In this document: positions 28,310-36,033 of the stretch, in pieces
How the letters are laid out: each line of letters opens with the position of its first letter
Position numbering within the stretch: the first letter of the stretch is position 1
Assembly (NCBI GenBank): GCA_965243385.1
Contig: CBDEUV010000002.1
Coordinates: forward strand, 5,890,001-5,954,000
From: JANSYA01 sp965243385
Lineage (GTDB): Bacteria > Spirochaetota > Leptospiria > Leptospirales > Leptonemataceae
Reading direction: 5' to 3'
DNA: 64,000 nucleotides
The notes under the pieces: model-generated
The model's database searches: none
What the model was told of the DNA's origin: nothing
Seen by the model: only the letters and a program-made list of their open reading frames with translations
Position numbers and translations under genes: made by a program

Positions 28310-29023
28310 ATGCAGATTCAGATCCTCACGCTTTTTCCCGAAAGATACCACGCTTATGTCGAATCAGGCTTGCCAGGGAAAGCCCACGCTCGGAACTTGT
28401 TCCAATTGCATCCTGTGCAGCTCCGGGACTTTGCGGATCCGGAGCGAAAAGGGCGCGTGGACGATATGCCGTACGGCGGCGGACCGGGCATGGTGCTCCA
28501 GCCGGGGCCGATTGATCGCGGTTTGCAGTCCATGCCGGAGAAATCTCCGGTCGTGTTGATGACTCCGCGCGGCGAGTTGCTCGGGCAGCGTCGAGTGCGG
28601 GAGTTTGCGGGGATGCAGGGGCTGACCATCGTTTGCGGCTACTATGAAGGCGTGGACGAGCGGGTCGCGGAGCACCTGGTGGATTATCAGATATCCATCG
28701 GTGAGTTCGTGCTCGGGTCGGGAGATCTGGCGGCCCTGTGTTTGATCGAAGCGGTTACGCGCCTGCTGCCCGGTTATATGGGCAGCGCCGATAGCCATCG
28801 CGTTGAGAGTTACGAGAACGCGGAAGCTGAGGGAGCGGACGGGGCGAAGATCGAAAGCTGGCGGGAATATCCCCAGTATACGCGACCCGCGGTGTATCGC
28901 GGGTGGAGCGTGCCTGATATATTATTAGCAGGGCATCATAAGAAGATTGCCGATTGGCGGCGGGAACAAAGCCGCCGGACAACAGAAATACGGAAGGGCG
29001 ACAAAAATGTCGGAAGAAACTGA
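28310..29023 (+). CDS. trmD: tRNA (guanine-N1)-methyltransferase
   Basis: Methylates G37 of tRNAs reading CNN codons, preventing +1 frameshifts. The 237-residue protein has the SPOUT knot sequences PYGGGPGMVLQP, VCGYYEGVDERV and SIGEFVLGSGDLAAL, then the C-terminal RPAVYRGWSVPDILLAGHH. All known AdoMet and substrate residues appear present. Its last 17 bases overlap the rplS start, so translation of the two should be coupled. Confidence 0.97.
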   Translation: MQIQILTLFPERYHAYVESGLPGKAHARNLFQLHPVQLRDFADPERKGRVDDMPYGGGPGMVLQPGPIDRGLQSMPEKSPVVLMTPRGELLGQRRVREFAGMQGLTIVCGYYEGVDERVAEHLVDYQISIGEFVLGSGDLAALCLIEAVTRLLPGYMGSADSHRVESYENAEAEGADGAKIESWREYPQYTRPAVYRGWSVPDILLAGHHKKIADWRREQSRRTTEIRKGDKNVGRN

Positions 29024-29597
29024 AGTACAAGAAGAAAACGAAAGCGCAGCTGCGGCCCCCGCGAAACTGTCTTATCTACCGCTGAACGGCGGCAAGGTCG
29101 CCACCGTAATGAACGTGGACGAGCAGATCAAAGAGCGCCCGTCCTTTTCCGCCGGCGATACGGTCAAAGTCCACTATCGCATTAAAGAAGGCGATAAAGA
29201 GCGCGTTCAGGTCTACGAAGGCACGGTCATCGCCATGCGCGGTTCCGGATTGGACAAGACCTTCGTCGTGCGTCGCGTTTCGCATGAAATCGGCGTGGAG
29301 CGGATCTTTCCGTTTCACTCCCCGGCGATTCAGAAAATCGAAACGACCCGTCGCGGTCGCGTTCGTCGCGCGAAGCTGTTCTATCTGCGCCACAAGTCGG
29401 GTAAAGAAGGCCGCATCAAAGAAGTCTTCGATGCCGAGCGTTTCGAAGCGAATAAAAAGAATCGCAAAGAACGCAAGCGTCGCAAAAAACCCGAAGCTAA
29501 AGCGGCTCCTGTCAGTGCACCGGCCGCCGCGGCTCCCGCAGAAGCGCCGGCCGCCGCCGCTCCTGAGGCAAGCGCTCCGACTCCCGCGGCCGAATAA
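29007..29597 (+). CDS. rplS: 50S ribosomal protein L19 with long tails
   Basis: Large-subunit protein bL19 at the subunit interface. The core runs from about residue 45 to 142 (FSAGDTVKVHYRI, GVERIFPFHSPAIQKIE, RRAKLFYLR). Usual bL19 has about 115-120 residues; this has 196. An acidic/Ala N-terminal addition of about 20 residues and a C-terminal tail of about 55 residues, first Lys/Arg-rich then almost only Ala, Pro and Glu, account for the difference. GGAAGG lies 9 bp before the ATG inside trmD. A terminator hairpin is formed across its stop codon. Confidence 0.95.
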   Translation: MSEETEVQEENESAAAAPAKLSYLPLNGGKVATVMNVDEQIKERPSFSAGDTVKVHYRIKEGDKERVQVYEGTVIAMRGSGLDKTFVVRRVSHEIGVERIFPFHSPAIQKIETTRRGRVRRAKLFYLRHKSGKEGRIKEVFDAERFEANKKNRKERKRRKKPEAKAAPVSAPAAAAPAEAPAAAAPEASAPTPAAE

Positions 29598-29609
29598 GCC
29601 GCGGGTTTT
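29583..29609 (+). terminator. Rho-independent terminator or attenuator overlapping the rplS stop
   Basis: CCCGCGGC at 29583-29590 and GCCGCGGG at 29598-29605 form a perfect 8-bp GC stem with a 7-base loop that contains the rplS stop codon, followed at once by TTTT. A translating ribosome finishing rplS would cover the hairpin, so it may act as a partial terminator between the ribosomal genes and rnhB. Confidence 0.6.
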
Positions 29610-29624
29610 GGGCGGGCTTTCTGA

Positions 29625-30320
29625 GTGAGCCCTGTATCGCAGAAATCCAGTTCGCGGGCTCCCGCGAATTTTGAAGATTTCGAACGCCGCTTCCTCGATT
29701 CGGTCGGGGGGCCGATAGCCGGTATAGACGAAGCCGGGCGGGGTCCGCTCGCGGGCCCGGTCTCGGTCGGCATCGCGGTCTTTTCTCCGGAGATCTTCTC
29801 GCCGCAGTTTTACGCGGGCGCCGGCCCCGACCGGGAGCGCTTTGCCGGTCTCGACGATTCGAAGAAAGTCAAACCCGATCTGCGGGATACGCTGTTCGAA
29901 GATGTGCGCGAACACGCGCGCTTTTCGGCCGCGGTTCATATCTCCAGCAAACTCGTCGACGGCATGCGCATCAGCGGCGCGCTGGAATTCGCCATGCTGC
30001 GCGCCGTGGCCAGGGCGGATCAGGCCGGGCATCGACCGCGGGTTCTGCTGATCGACGGTAATTACAAACTACCGGAACTTCAGAAGCGTTATCCGGACAT
30101 TCGAATCGAATGCGTGGTGAAGGGCGATTCGCGGGTCTTCAGCATCGCCGCGGCGTCGATTCTGGCGAAGGTCAGCCGGGACCGGCGCATGTCGCGCTAT
30201 GAAAAACTGTTTCCCGGCTACGAACTCGAAAAGCATAAAGGCTATGGAACGGCGGTGCACCGGGCGCGCATTCGGGAGCTCGGGCCCTGTCCCATCCATC
30301 GGCGCAGCTACTCCTGGTGA
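29625..30320 (+). CDS. rnhB: Ribonuclease HII
   Basis: Cleaves RNA in RNA-DNA hybrids, including single ribonucleotides in DNA. The 231-residue protein has the catalytic AGIDEAGRGPLAGPV (Asp and Glu near residues 35-36), the DDSKKV block, LLIDGNYK (third Asp) and GDSRVFSIAAASILAKVSRD. The N-terminus has about 25 extra residues before the fold. The GTG start follows the rplS terminator by 16 bp; no ATG is available nearby. Position after rplS is standard. Confidence 0.95.
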   Translation: MSPVSQKSSSRAPANFEDFERRFLDSVGGPIAGIDEAGRGPLAGPVSVGIAVFSPEIFSPQFYAGAGPDRERFAGLDDSKKVKPDLRDTLFEDVREHARFSAAVHISSKLVDGMRISGALEFAMLRAVARADQAGHRPRVLLIDGNYKLPELQKRYPDIRIECVVKGDSRVFSIAAASILAKVSRDRRMSRYEKLFPGYELEKHKGYGTAVHRARIRELGPCPIHRRSYSW

Positions 30321-30391
30321 CACCCTGCAGGGCATTGGCAACAATCTGAAACAGCTGCGGCGCCCGGAGCAATCTTCTGGAAATCAGCGGC

Positions 30392-31372
30392 GTGAAACTC
30401 AATCCGGTGCGGCTGACGAAGCCCGCCCTCGAATTGATCCGCAGCATGGTCGGGCGCGAAATCCGCGCAACGGTCGTGAACTCGAACGGCGGCATGCTAC
30501 TCCTGCGTTCGGGAGGTACGCTGATTGAAGCGCGCGGCACGGGCGCTCCACTGAAGACCGGCCAGCAGCTCTTCTTAAAAATCGAACAACCCGCCACCGG
30601 CAGCTATCGTCTGGTTGTGCTCGATCCGGGCACCAGCGCGATCAGCGGCGGGAGTCTGGCCGCGCAGCTCGCGCAGGCGCTGCCTCCGGGCCCGCTGCAG
30701 CAACTGTTCGGTGCGTTTTTGCGGCACTATGCGCTCCACCGCCAACCTGGCGGCGCGAGTGGCACCCGAAGCGGAGAATCGGGCCGCGGGGTTCCGGCCG
30801 CCCCGGTATCTGGCAATCCCGGCGTCGGCGGCGGGACGGCACCCGGCGCGCACGATGGGGCGACGGCAGGCAGCGTGGTCCAGCGTATGCTGGACGCCAT
30901 GCAGGGGCTCGCAGCTCGGGTGGCGGAACTCGACCAGGGGGCTCTGGCACAGCTCATGCAAAGCCTGGCCCGCAGCGACGCGGGCGGGCAGGCACCGGAC
31001 TTCTGGCTGGCTCAGGGCTGGGCGGGCGATTCGGGAGCGGAGGCCGCTGAAGACGACGCCGCTGATACAGCCGAAGAGTCCGTCGCCGTATTGGGGCGCC
31101 TGGCGGAACCGCCGTATTATTTTCTCAGCGATTTTCAGTTCGCCGCGACCGGACGGATCAGCGTGCTTTTGCTTTCCGCCGACCAGGACTTTCGCCGCAT
31201 ATCATTGTATCTGCATCCGGAGCGGGCCGCGACCGCAGCCTGGCTGGAGGCCGAAAGCGGGCGGCTCCGGCGTCAGATCGGCGACGCCGTGCAGTGGGAG
31301 CGCCTGGAAATCATCGGCCCCCGCGAACTGCGGCCCGAAGGCGGCGGCGGCATCCTGAATCTACAGGGTTGA
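30392..31372 (+). CDS. FliK-like (YlqG-type) protein
   Basis: Protein of 326 residues. Residues about 15-75 (VGREIRATVVNSNGG, GAPLKTGQQLFLKIEQ) resemble the N-terminal module of flagellar hook-length control (FliK-like) proteins. The C-terminal 90 residues (RISVLLLSADQDFRRISLYL) resemble their beta-rich C-terminal domain. A Gly/Ala-rich linker separates them. Gram-positive genomes have the same arrangement, ylqG-ylqH, between rnhB and sucC, and the next gene here is the FlhB-like partner. Function of these non-flagellar copies is unknown. The GTG start has GGAAAT about 10 bp upstream. Confidence 0.6.
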   Translation: MKLNPVRLTKPALELIRSMVGREIRATVVNSNGGMLLLRSGGTLIEARGTGAPLKTGQQLFLKIEQPATGSYRLVVLDPGTSAISGGSLAAQLAQALPPGPLQQLFGAFLRHYALHRQPGGASGTRSGESGRGVPAAPVSGNPGVGGGTAPGAHDGATAGSVVQRMLDAMQGLAARVAELDQGALAQLMQSLARSDAGGQAPDFWLAQGWAGDSGAEAAEDDAADTAEESVAVLGRLAEPPYYFLSDFQFAATGRISVLLLSADQDFRRISLYLHPERAATAAWLEAESGRLRRQIGDAVQWERLEIIGPRELRPEGGGGILNLQG

Positions 31373-31442
31373 GCGCCGAACCGGGGCCTTCCTCAAGAAA
31401 TACTGCTAAATTTGCTCCGACTGTTGAAAATGATTGGTTTTT

Positions 31443-31472
31443 TTGATCGATGATTCCCGCAATGCATATAGA
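31443..31472 (+). promoter_or_regulatory. Predicted promoter before the FlhB-C-like gene
   Basis: TTGATC at 31443-31448 and TATAGA at 31467-31472 are 18 bp apart and lie in an A/T-rich gap after the FliK-like gene. A transcript would start near 31479, which excludes the ATG at 31450 and supports the start at 31501. Confidence 0.4.
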
Positions 31473-31500
31473 TTCGTCCTATGAATCGAATGGTTCTAAA

Positions 31501-31776
31501 ATGAAAAACAGGCGAGCGGGCGCATTGCGCTTTCGATCCGACGAAGACCGCGCTCCCCGGCTCGTCGCTAAAGGGAGCGGAGGCCTGGCCGAACGGATGA
31601 TCGCCGTGGCCAGGGAAAGCGGGACGCCGGTCGTCGAAGATCCCGGACTCTGCGCCGCGGTGTCGGAACTGCCGGTCGGCCGGGAAGTCCCCGAAAACCT
31701 GTATCGGGTGATGGCGGGCTTGTTCGCGCTGGTGTACGATCTGAACCAGCGCGGCGCGACGGAGCCCGCGGAGTAG
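31501..31776 (+). CDS. FlhB C-terminal-domain homologue (YlqH-type)
   Basis: Protein of 91 residues that matches only the cytoplasmic C-terminal domain of the flagellar/type III export switch protein FlhB: APRLVAKGSGGLAERMI, TPVVEDPGLCAAVSELPVG and EVPENLYRVMAGLFALVYDL. It begins near the point where FlhB is cut after Asn in NPTH, so it resembles the free cleaved fragment and lacks the membrane part. Such stand-alone copies occur beside FliK-like genes in several phyla and can replace the FlhB fragment in export tests in some species (established for relatives, not shown here). The start is supported by length and by the predicted promoter. Confidence 0.85.
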   Translation: MKNRRAGALRFRSDEDRAPRLVAKGSGGLAERMIAVARESGTPVVEDPGLCAAVSELPVGREVPENLYRVMAGLFALVYDLNQRGATEPAE

Positions 31777-31828
31777 GACGAACGCTGCGACGAGATCGCT
31801 CTGGCGGCGCGAGCAGTAGACTGAATTT

Positions 31829-33100
31829 ATGAAGAAGATTAAGGTGACGGAGCTTAAACCGGGAATGGTATTCGACCAACCCGTGTACATCGATCCGACC
31901 AACGTGCTGGTGCAGGCCCGCCAGGAAATTCTGGGCAAAGATATCGAACGCCTGGTGAAATGGGGCATTCTGGAAGTCGAAACCAACGGTCAGATCGTGA
32001 GCGAGCAGAAAGACGAGGAAGCGGACGCTGCGAGTGCCGGAGCGCCTGCGGCCCCCGCCGCTGCCGCACCTGCGGCTGCCACTCCGGCCGCGTCCGCGGC
32101 TCCGTCCGGCGGCGCTTCCGGGGGAGGCGCCGCGTCCGGCGACGCGGATATCAAAGCGATCGCCGCGGACTATGAAGTGCTGCGCAAGTACAAACGCAAT
32201 TTCCGCAACCTGGTCGTCGAAACCGGCGAAGTGCTCCAGGCGAATATCCAGGCTCTCGTCGATAACAAGAATTTTGACAACCGGGCCGTGATCAACGTGG
32301 CCTCGCGCATGGTCGAGGAGCTTACCACCAAGAAGCTGCTCTTGATTGCGCTGCGGGGCCTGCGCTACGGCGGTAACTGGACGATCTACCATTCGATTCA
32401 CGCCGCGTCATACGGCATCGTCCTGGGCCACACCATGAACTATTCGCGGCCCCGGCTGCAGGACCTGGCTTTCGCCATGCTGCTGATGGACGCCGGTATG
32501 CACAAGCTGCCCGGACACATCCGCGAAAAAGCGGCGGAGCTGACGGACACCGAGCGCACGACCGTAAAAACCCATCCGTTGATCGGCTACAAGATGCTGA
32601 CCGAAGTCGGCAAGGTCAAAGCGAGTCTCGCGACCATCGCGCTGCAGCACCACGAGGCTTTCGACGGCAGCGGTTATCCGCAGGGATTGAAAGGCGGTCA
32701 GATCGAAGAGCTGACCCGCATCGCCGCGATCAGCGACAACTACACCGCCATGATCGAAGGCCGTCCGTACCGTAAGGCGATCCTGCCGTACGACGCCATG
32801 AAGAATCTCCTCTCCGTGCAGATGGCGCGATTCGATCCGAAGATTTTACGTACTTTTCTCGGACGCATTTCGATTTATCCGCTGGGTTCGCTCGTGCAGC
32901 TCAGTAACCAGCAGGTCGGCATGGTCGTCGGCTGCCGTCCGGACAAGCCGCTCCGCCCGATCCTGCGTTTGATGCGCGACGAAAACAGTCTGCCATTGAA
33001 CGGTCTGGCCTTCGTCGATCTGATTAAACAAACCGACGTGTATATCGTCAAGGCGCTTGAGGCCCACGCCGCCGGCATCGATCTGGATTCGGAAGTTTGA
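31829..33100 (+). CDS. HD-GYP-family protein with an altered metal site
   Basis: Protein of 423 residues. An N-terminal small domain (KVTELKPGMVFDQPVYI) is typical of proteins preceding HD-GYP. An Ala/Pro/Gly-rich linker covers about 65-105. The HD-GYP part keeps IYHSIHAASYGIVLG, the HH pair (274-275) and GSGYPQGLKGGQI (GYP at 282-284), but the HD of HDIGK is MD (220-221, in LLMDAGMHKLP) and the Lys is shifted. Active HD-GYP enzymes hydrolyse cyclic di-GMP with this metal site, so catalysis is doubtful and binding or regulation is more likely. It ends with a PilZ-unlike beta domain. Confidence 0.85.
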   Translation: MKKIKVTELKPGMVFDQPVYIDPTNVLVQARQEILGKDIERLVKWGILEVETNGQIVSEQKDEEADAASAGAPAAPAAAAPAAATPAASAAPSGGASGGGAASGDADIKAIAADYEVLRKYKRNFRNLVVETGEVLQANIQALVDNKNFDNRAVINVASRMVEELTTKKLLLIALRGLRYGGNWTIYHSIHAASYGIVLGHTMNYSRPRLQDLAFAMLLMDAGMHKLPGHIREKAAELTDTERTTVKTHPLIGYKMLTEVGKVKASLATIALQHHEAFDGSGYPQGLKGGQIEELTRIAAISDNYTAMIEGRPYRKAILPYDAMKNLLSVQMARFDPKILRTFLGRISIYPLGSLVQLSNQQVGMVVGCRPDKPLRPILRLMRDENSLPLNGLAFVDLIKQTDVYIVKALEAHAAGIDLDSEV

Positions 33101-33136
33101 ACCCGGTCCGTCGCCGGGCGGAGTTTCGAAGCCGCA

Positions 33137-33667
33137 ATGCGTTACGGTCGCCATGATCCATCGCAGCCGCGCGGACAGCGGCGATTTCGCCATCCCGCCG
33201 AAGCCCGGGGTCTTGCGTTTCTTGAAGCGCGCGGTCATCTCTTGCTGCGCCACAACTTTCATCTGCGCTTCGGCGAAATCGATCTGATCACCAGCGATCC
33301 CGGGGACGCTTTTCGCCTGCACGCGGTCGAAGTGAAAGCCTGGCGGAGCACGGCTGCTGCGGAACCATTCGTGCATCCACTGGAGACGCTCAACGCACGC
33401 AAGCGAGCGAAGATGCGCCGGGTGATGCAGGCCTTTCGCCTGCAGGCCGATCGCGTGGTGAGCTTTTCCGTGGCCAGCGAACGCGCCATGAATTCGCAGT
33501 CGGCGGGGAGGGACCGGCCGCCGCCACAGATCGTCGACGAACCGGCCTGGATTCTGGCCGGGGCGGGCTGTCCGGTGAGCATCATGGATCTCGACGTGAG
33601 TTTCGATTTACTCTGGATTCGCGGGCCGGCTCCCGACGATTGCGAATATTTTCCGGATCTGTTCTAA
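33137..33667 (+). CDS. yraN: YraN/UPF0102 family endonuclease-like protein
   Basis: Protein of 176 residues. The core RHPAEARGLAFLEARGHLLL, RHNFHLRFGEIDLI and VEVKAWRS matches the YraN family, a predicted Holliday-junction-resolvase-like nuclease fold with the GEIDL...VEVK active-site pattern. The family is usually 115-130 residues; here about 25 N-terminal and 30 C-terminal residues are extra. Family members sit between rnhB and comM, as here. Biological role is still unclear in the family. Confidence 0.85.
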   Translation: MRYGRHDPSQPRGQRRFRHPAEARGLAFLEARGHLLLRHNFHLRFGEIDLITSDPGDAFRLHAVEVKAWRSTAAAEPFVHPLETLNARKRAKMRRVMQAFRLQADRVVSFSVASERAMNSQSAGRDRPPPQIVDEPAWILAGAGCPVSIMDLDVSFDLLWIRGPAPDDCEYFPDLF

Positions 33668-33757
33668 AGTCCCGGCGACAGCGATCATCGGCGTTGCGGC
33701 GGATCTTACGTCGCCTTAGTATCTTTATGTCGCCTGCGTTTCGCGCGTGCGCCGTTG

Positions 33758-33793
33758 GGCGGGACGAAAATAGTCCCGCCGGGTTCTGTTTTT
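33758..33793 (+). terminator. Rho-independent terminator after yraN
   Basis: GGCGGGAC at 33758-33765 and GTCCCGCC at 33773-33780 make a perfect 8-bp stem with loop GAAAATA, followed after eight bases by TTTTT (33789-33793). It probably ends the rpsP-yraN transcription unit. The T tract is not immediately after the stem, which lowers the score slightly. Confidence 0.65.
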
Positions 33794-33904
33794 CCGCGTC
33801 GAATACGAATTATCGTACCGAAGATTTTGGTCCTGACCGATTTTTCATTTGAGGTTGCGAGGGATTTCGCCCGTGCGGCGCGCGATAGCGAATCGCCGGG
33901 GGAG

Positions 33905-33981
33905 CGTGCATAAGGATATGCGCGAAAACGCCGCGCCGCCTCTATTCCACGGATGGATAATTTTGTTACAGGGATGTAACC
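33905..33981 (+). promoter_or_regulatory. Leader with two CsrA-type GGA hairpins before the 65-residue gene
   Basis: Hairpin 1: CGTGCATA (33905-33912) pairs with TATGCGCG (33917-33924), one G-U pair, loop AGGA. Hairpin 2: GTTACA (33965-33970) pairs with TGTAAC (33975-33980), loop GGGA. The core TTACAGGGATGT matches the CsrA selection consensus RUACARGGAUGU at 11 of 12 positions. Hairpin 2 contains the ribosome-binding site and ends two bases before the ATG. The GGA motifs are 58 bases apart and two more (33951, 33955) lie between. This is the layout of translationally repressed CsrA targets; function is inferred. The rest of the gap 33668-33981 holds only the terminator. Confidence 0.65.
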
Positions 33982-34179
33982 ATGAGAACACTACTTGAAG
34001 AAGACCTGGCTCTGGAGAGCCCCGGGTATGGACCTGACCCGGTATTGATGAAGAAAAAAGGCCAGCCGAATCTTTCGCGCGATATAACGGATTTCAAGAA
34101 GAAGATCCGCGATAAGAAGTATATGGACCACGCGATCAATCGCATCGCAATGGAGCTCATGCACTTTCTGGCTCGCTGA
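33982..34179 (+). CDS. Small conserved-looking protein of unknown function
   Basis: Protein of 65 residues, charged and without membrane segment or signal: MRTLLEEDLALESPGYG, a Lys-rich middle (MKKKGQPNLSR) and a helical C-terminus (RIAMELMHFLAR). I do not recognise a family. It is likely a real gene because it has its own leader with a well-placed GGGATG ribosome-binding site, its composition is unlike the Ala/Arg-rich shadow frames, and it stands alone between a terminator and the converging comM gene. The leader suggests post-transcriptional control by CsrA, so a role in motility or a lifestyle switch is conceivable, but that is inference. Confidence 0.7.
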   Translation: MRTLLEEDLALESPGYGPDPVLMKKKGQPNLSRDITDFKKKIRDKKYMDHAINRIAMELMHFLAR

Positions 34180-34258
34180 GCCCTGGCCGCGAATTATAAA
34201 AATCTTTTAGAAAAATACACGCAATGCATTTCTTCCGGAACGGCCCTCTATCCTTCGT

Positions 34259-35956
34259 TCAGGACCAGTAACGGTCCAGGCAGCGATAATAGAGGGCCTC
34301 CTGTAGATCCGTCGCCCGGATCTCAGCCGAATCCTCCAGATCCGCGATCGTTCGCGCGACTCTGCGAATCCCCGCCAGCGAGCGATGACTGTGTCGCTTC
34401 GACTGGACGAATTCCCGCCACTCAGCCCGGCTCTCTTCGAGCGTGAAAGGTACATACCGCTCCAGTTCCGCCGCGGGAATCTCTCCGTTCCAGGCGATAG
34501 CCGTCCCGACGAAACGAGCGCGTTGCCTGAAGCGGGCGGCCCGCACGGAGCGCTGGAGTTCGTCCCCGGCGATGCGCTCGTCGCCTTCGGAAGCTCCTTC
34601 CACGCGCACTTCCAGATCGATGCGATCGCGAAGCGGGCCCAGAATGCGGTTCATATACTGGCGGATTTCATAGGGCCCGCACTCGCAGCGACCCAGGCGC
34701 TGCCGGCCGCAGGGGCAGGGGTTGGTCGTCGCGACCAGCAGGAAGCGCGCCGGGAAACACGCGCTTTCGCGGCCCCTGCTCAGTCGCACCGTGGCGTTTT
34801 CCAGCGGTTCGCGCAGGCTCTGTAGAGTATCGCGCGAAAATTCGGCCAGTTCATCCAGTAACAACACGCCGTGGTGGGCCCGGGTGATTTCGCCCGGCGC
34901 GAGCGGCGCGCCGCCCCCGATCATGGCGCTGCGGGTGCAGGAATGGTGCGGGGCGCGAACCGGCCGCGCGATTTCCACCAGACCGTCCGGCGACGCGGCC
35001 TCGGGCCGGCTTTCGCCGCCGATCAAAATTTCGAGGCATTCGTTTTCGTCAGGGGGCGCGAGTAAGGGCGCGAGTTGTCGGGCCATACTGCTCTTACCGG
35101 TGCCGGGCGGTCCGATCAGAATGAGCGAGTGCCAGCCGGCCGCGGCGATGGCCAGCGCGCGCCTTGCGCCGGGATCGAGCTCCAGTTGATCGAGCAGCGG
35201 CGAAAGCGGAGGAGCCACTCCCCGGAGACGCAGCCGGACCGGGTCCGCCGATGGCCGGCCTTTCGCCTCCGGCGGTCTCTCCGCGCGGCGGGTTCCGGCG
35301 GCCGCGCTGGTCTTCAGACTTACACCTGGCTCAGAAGCTGCGCCGGACATCAGTTCCGCCAGCGACTCCACGCCCACCACTCCGATCCCCCGGATCAGGC
35401 GGGCTTCGGAGAGCTGGGAGGCCGGCACGATTGCGCGGCGAAAGCCCAGGCGTCGGCTTTCGCGCAATAGCGCCGGCAGGCGCGGGACCGGCAATAGCCG
35501 GCCGTCCAGCGAGAGTTCGCCCAGATAGACCGTGTCGCCGTTCGGCGCTTCAGCGCGCGCCGGTTGTTGATCCGCGGGATCCAGACCGGCGCTCCCGGCA
35601 AGCTCTGCGGCGGCAGCGAAGGCTTGCAGTATGCTGACGGCGATCGACAGATCAAGATAGGCGCCGCTCTTGCGCAGGTCGACGGGCGCCAGGTTGACCT
35701 GAATATTCGCGCCGGAACGCAGGCCGGGGGCGTCGCAGCTCAAAAGCGCGCTGCGAATACGGTCGCCGATTTCGCGTGCGGGACTCAGGCCGCTGATTTG
35801 AAAGACAGGCAGCCCGCGGCGAATCATCGCCTCGGTGGTGATCGCGACGGCCTGAAAGGGATTGATCAGATACAGGGCGGGCAACGCGGCGTAACGCTCG
35901 CGCGGCGGCGTTGATCGAGACGAAGCAGAAATGAAATTCGCAGACGACTGATTCAT
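34259..35956 (-). CDS. comM: ComM/YifB-type AAA+ (magnesium-chelatase-like) protein
   Basis: Protein of 565 residues of the YifB/ComM family, a hexameric helicase that in naturally competent species promotes branch migration during integration of incoming DNA. N-terminal Lon-protease-like fold (VFQISGLSPAREIGDRIR, NIQVNLAPVDLRKSGAYLD), Walker A GPPGTGKSSMARQL near residue 290, the Mg-chelatase HHSCTRSAMIGGG and GVLLLDELAEF, and the Cys cluster ATTNPCPCGRQRLGRCECGP. The start at 35956 puts the first conserved element at the family's usual distance; codons up to 36031 are possible but unsupported. Two Ala/Arg-rich inserts lengthen it beyond the usual 500-510 residues. Confidence 0.93.
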   Translation of the reverse strand: MNQSSANFISASSRSTPPRERYAALPALYLINPFQAVAITTEAMIRRGLPVFQISGLSPAREIGDRIRSALLSCDAPGLRSGANIQVNLAPVDLRKSGAYLDLSIAVSILQAFAAAAELAGSAGLDPADQQPARAEAPNGDTVYLGELSLDGRLLPVPRLPALLRESRRLGFRRAIVPASQLSEARLIRGIGVVGVESLAELMSGAASEPGVSLKTSAAAGTRRAERPPEAKGRPSADPVRLRLRGVAPPLSPLLDQLELDPGARRALAIAAAGWHSLILIGPPGTGKSSMARQLAPLLAPPDENECLEILIGGESRPEAASPDGLVEIARPVRAPHHSCTRSAMIGGGAPLAPGEITRAHHGVLLLDELAEFSRDTLQSLREPLENATVRLSRGRESACFPARFLLVATTNPCPCGRQRLGRCECGPYEIRQYMNRILGPLRDRIDLEVRVEGASEGDERIAGDELQRSVRAARFRQRARFVGTAIAWNGEIPAAELERYVPFTLEESRAEWREFVQSKRHSHRSLAGIRRVARTIADLEDSAEIRATDLQEALYYRCLDRYWS

Positions 35957-36033
35957 ACCCGCGATACGCAATTGAAACGCGCGGCGTTCCGCTTTTTCTT
36001 GCCGTACGGCGTGCCGCGGAGGACTTTGCATTC

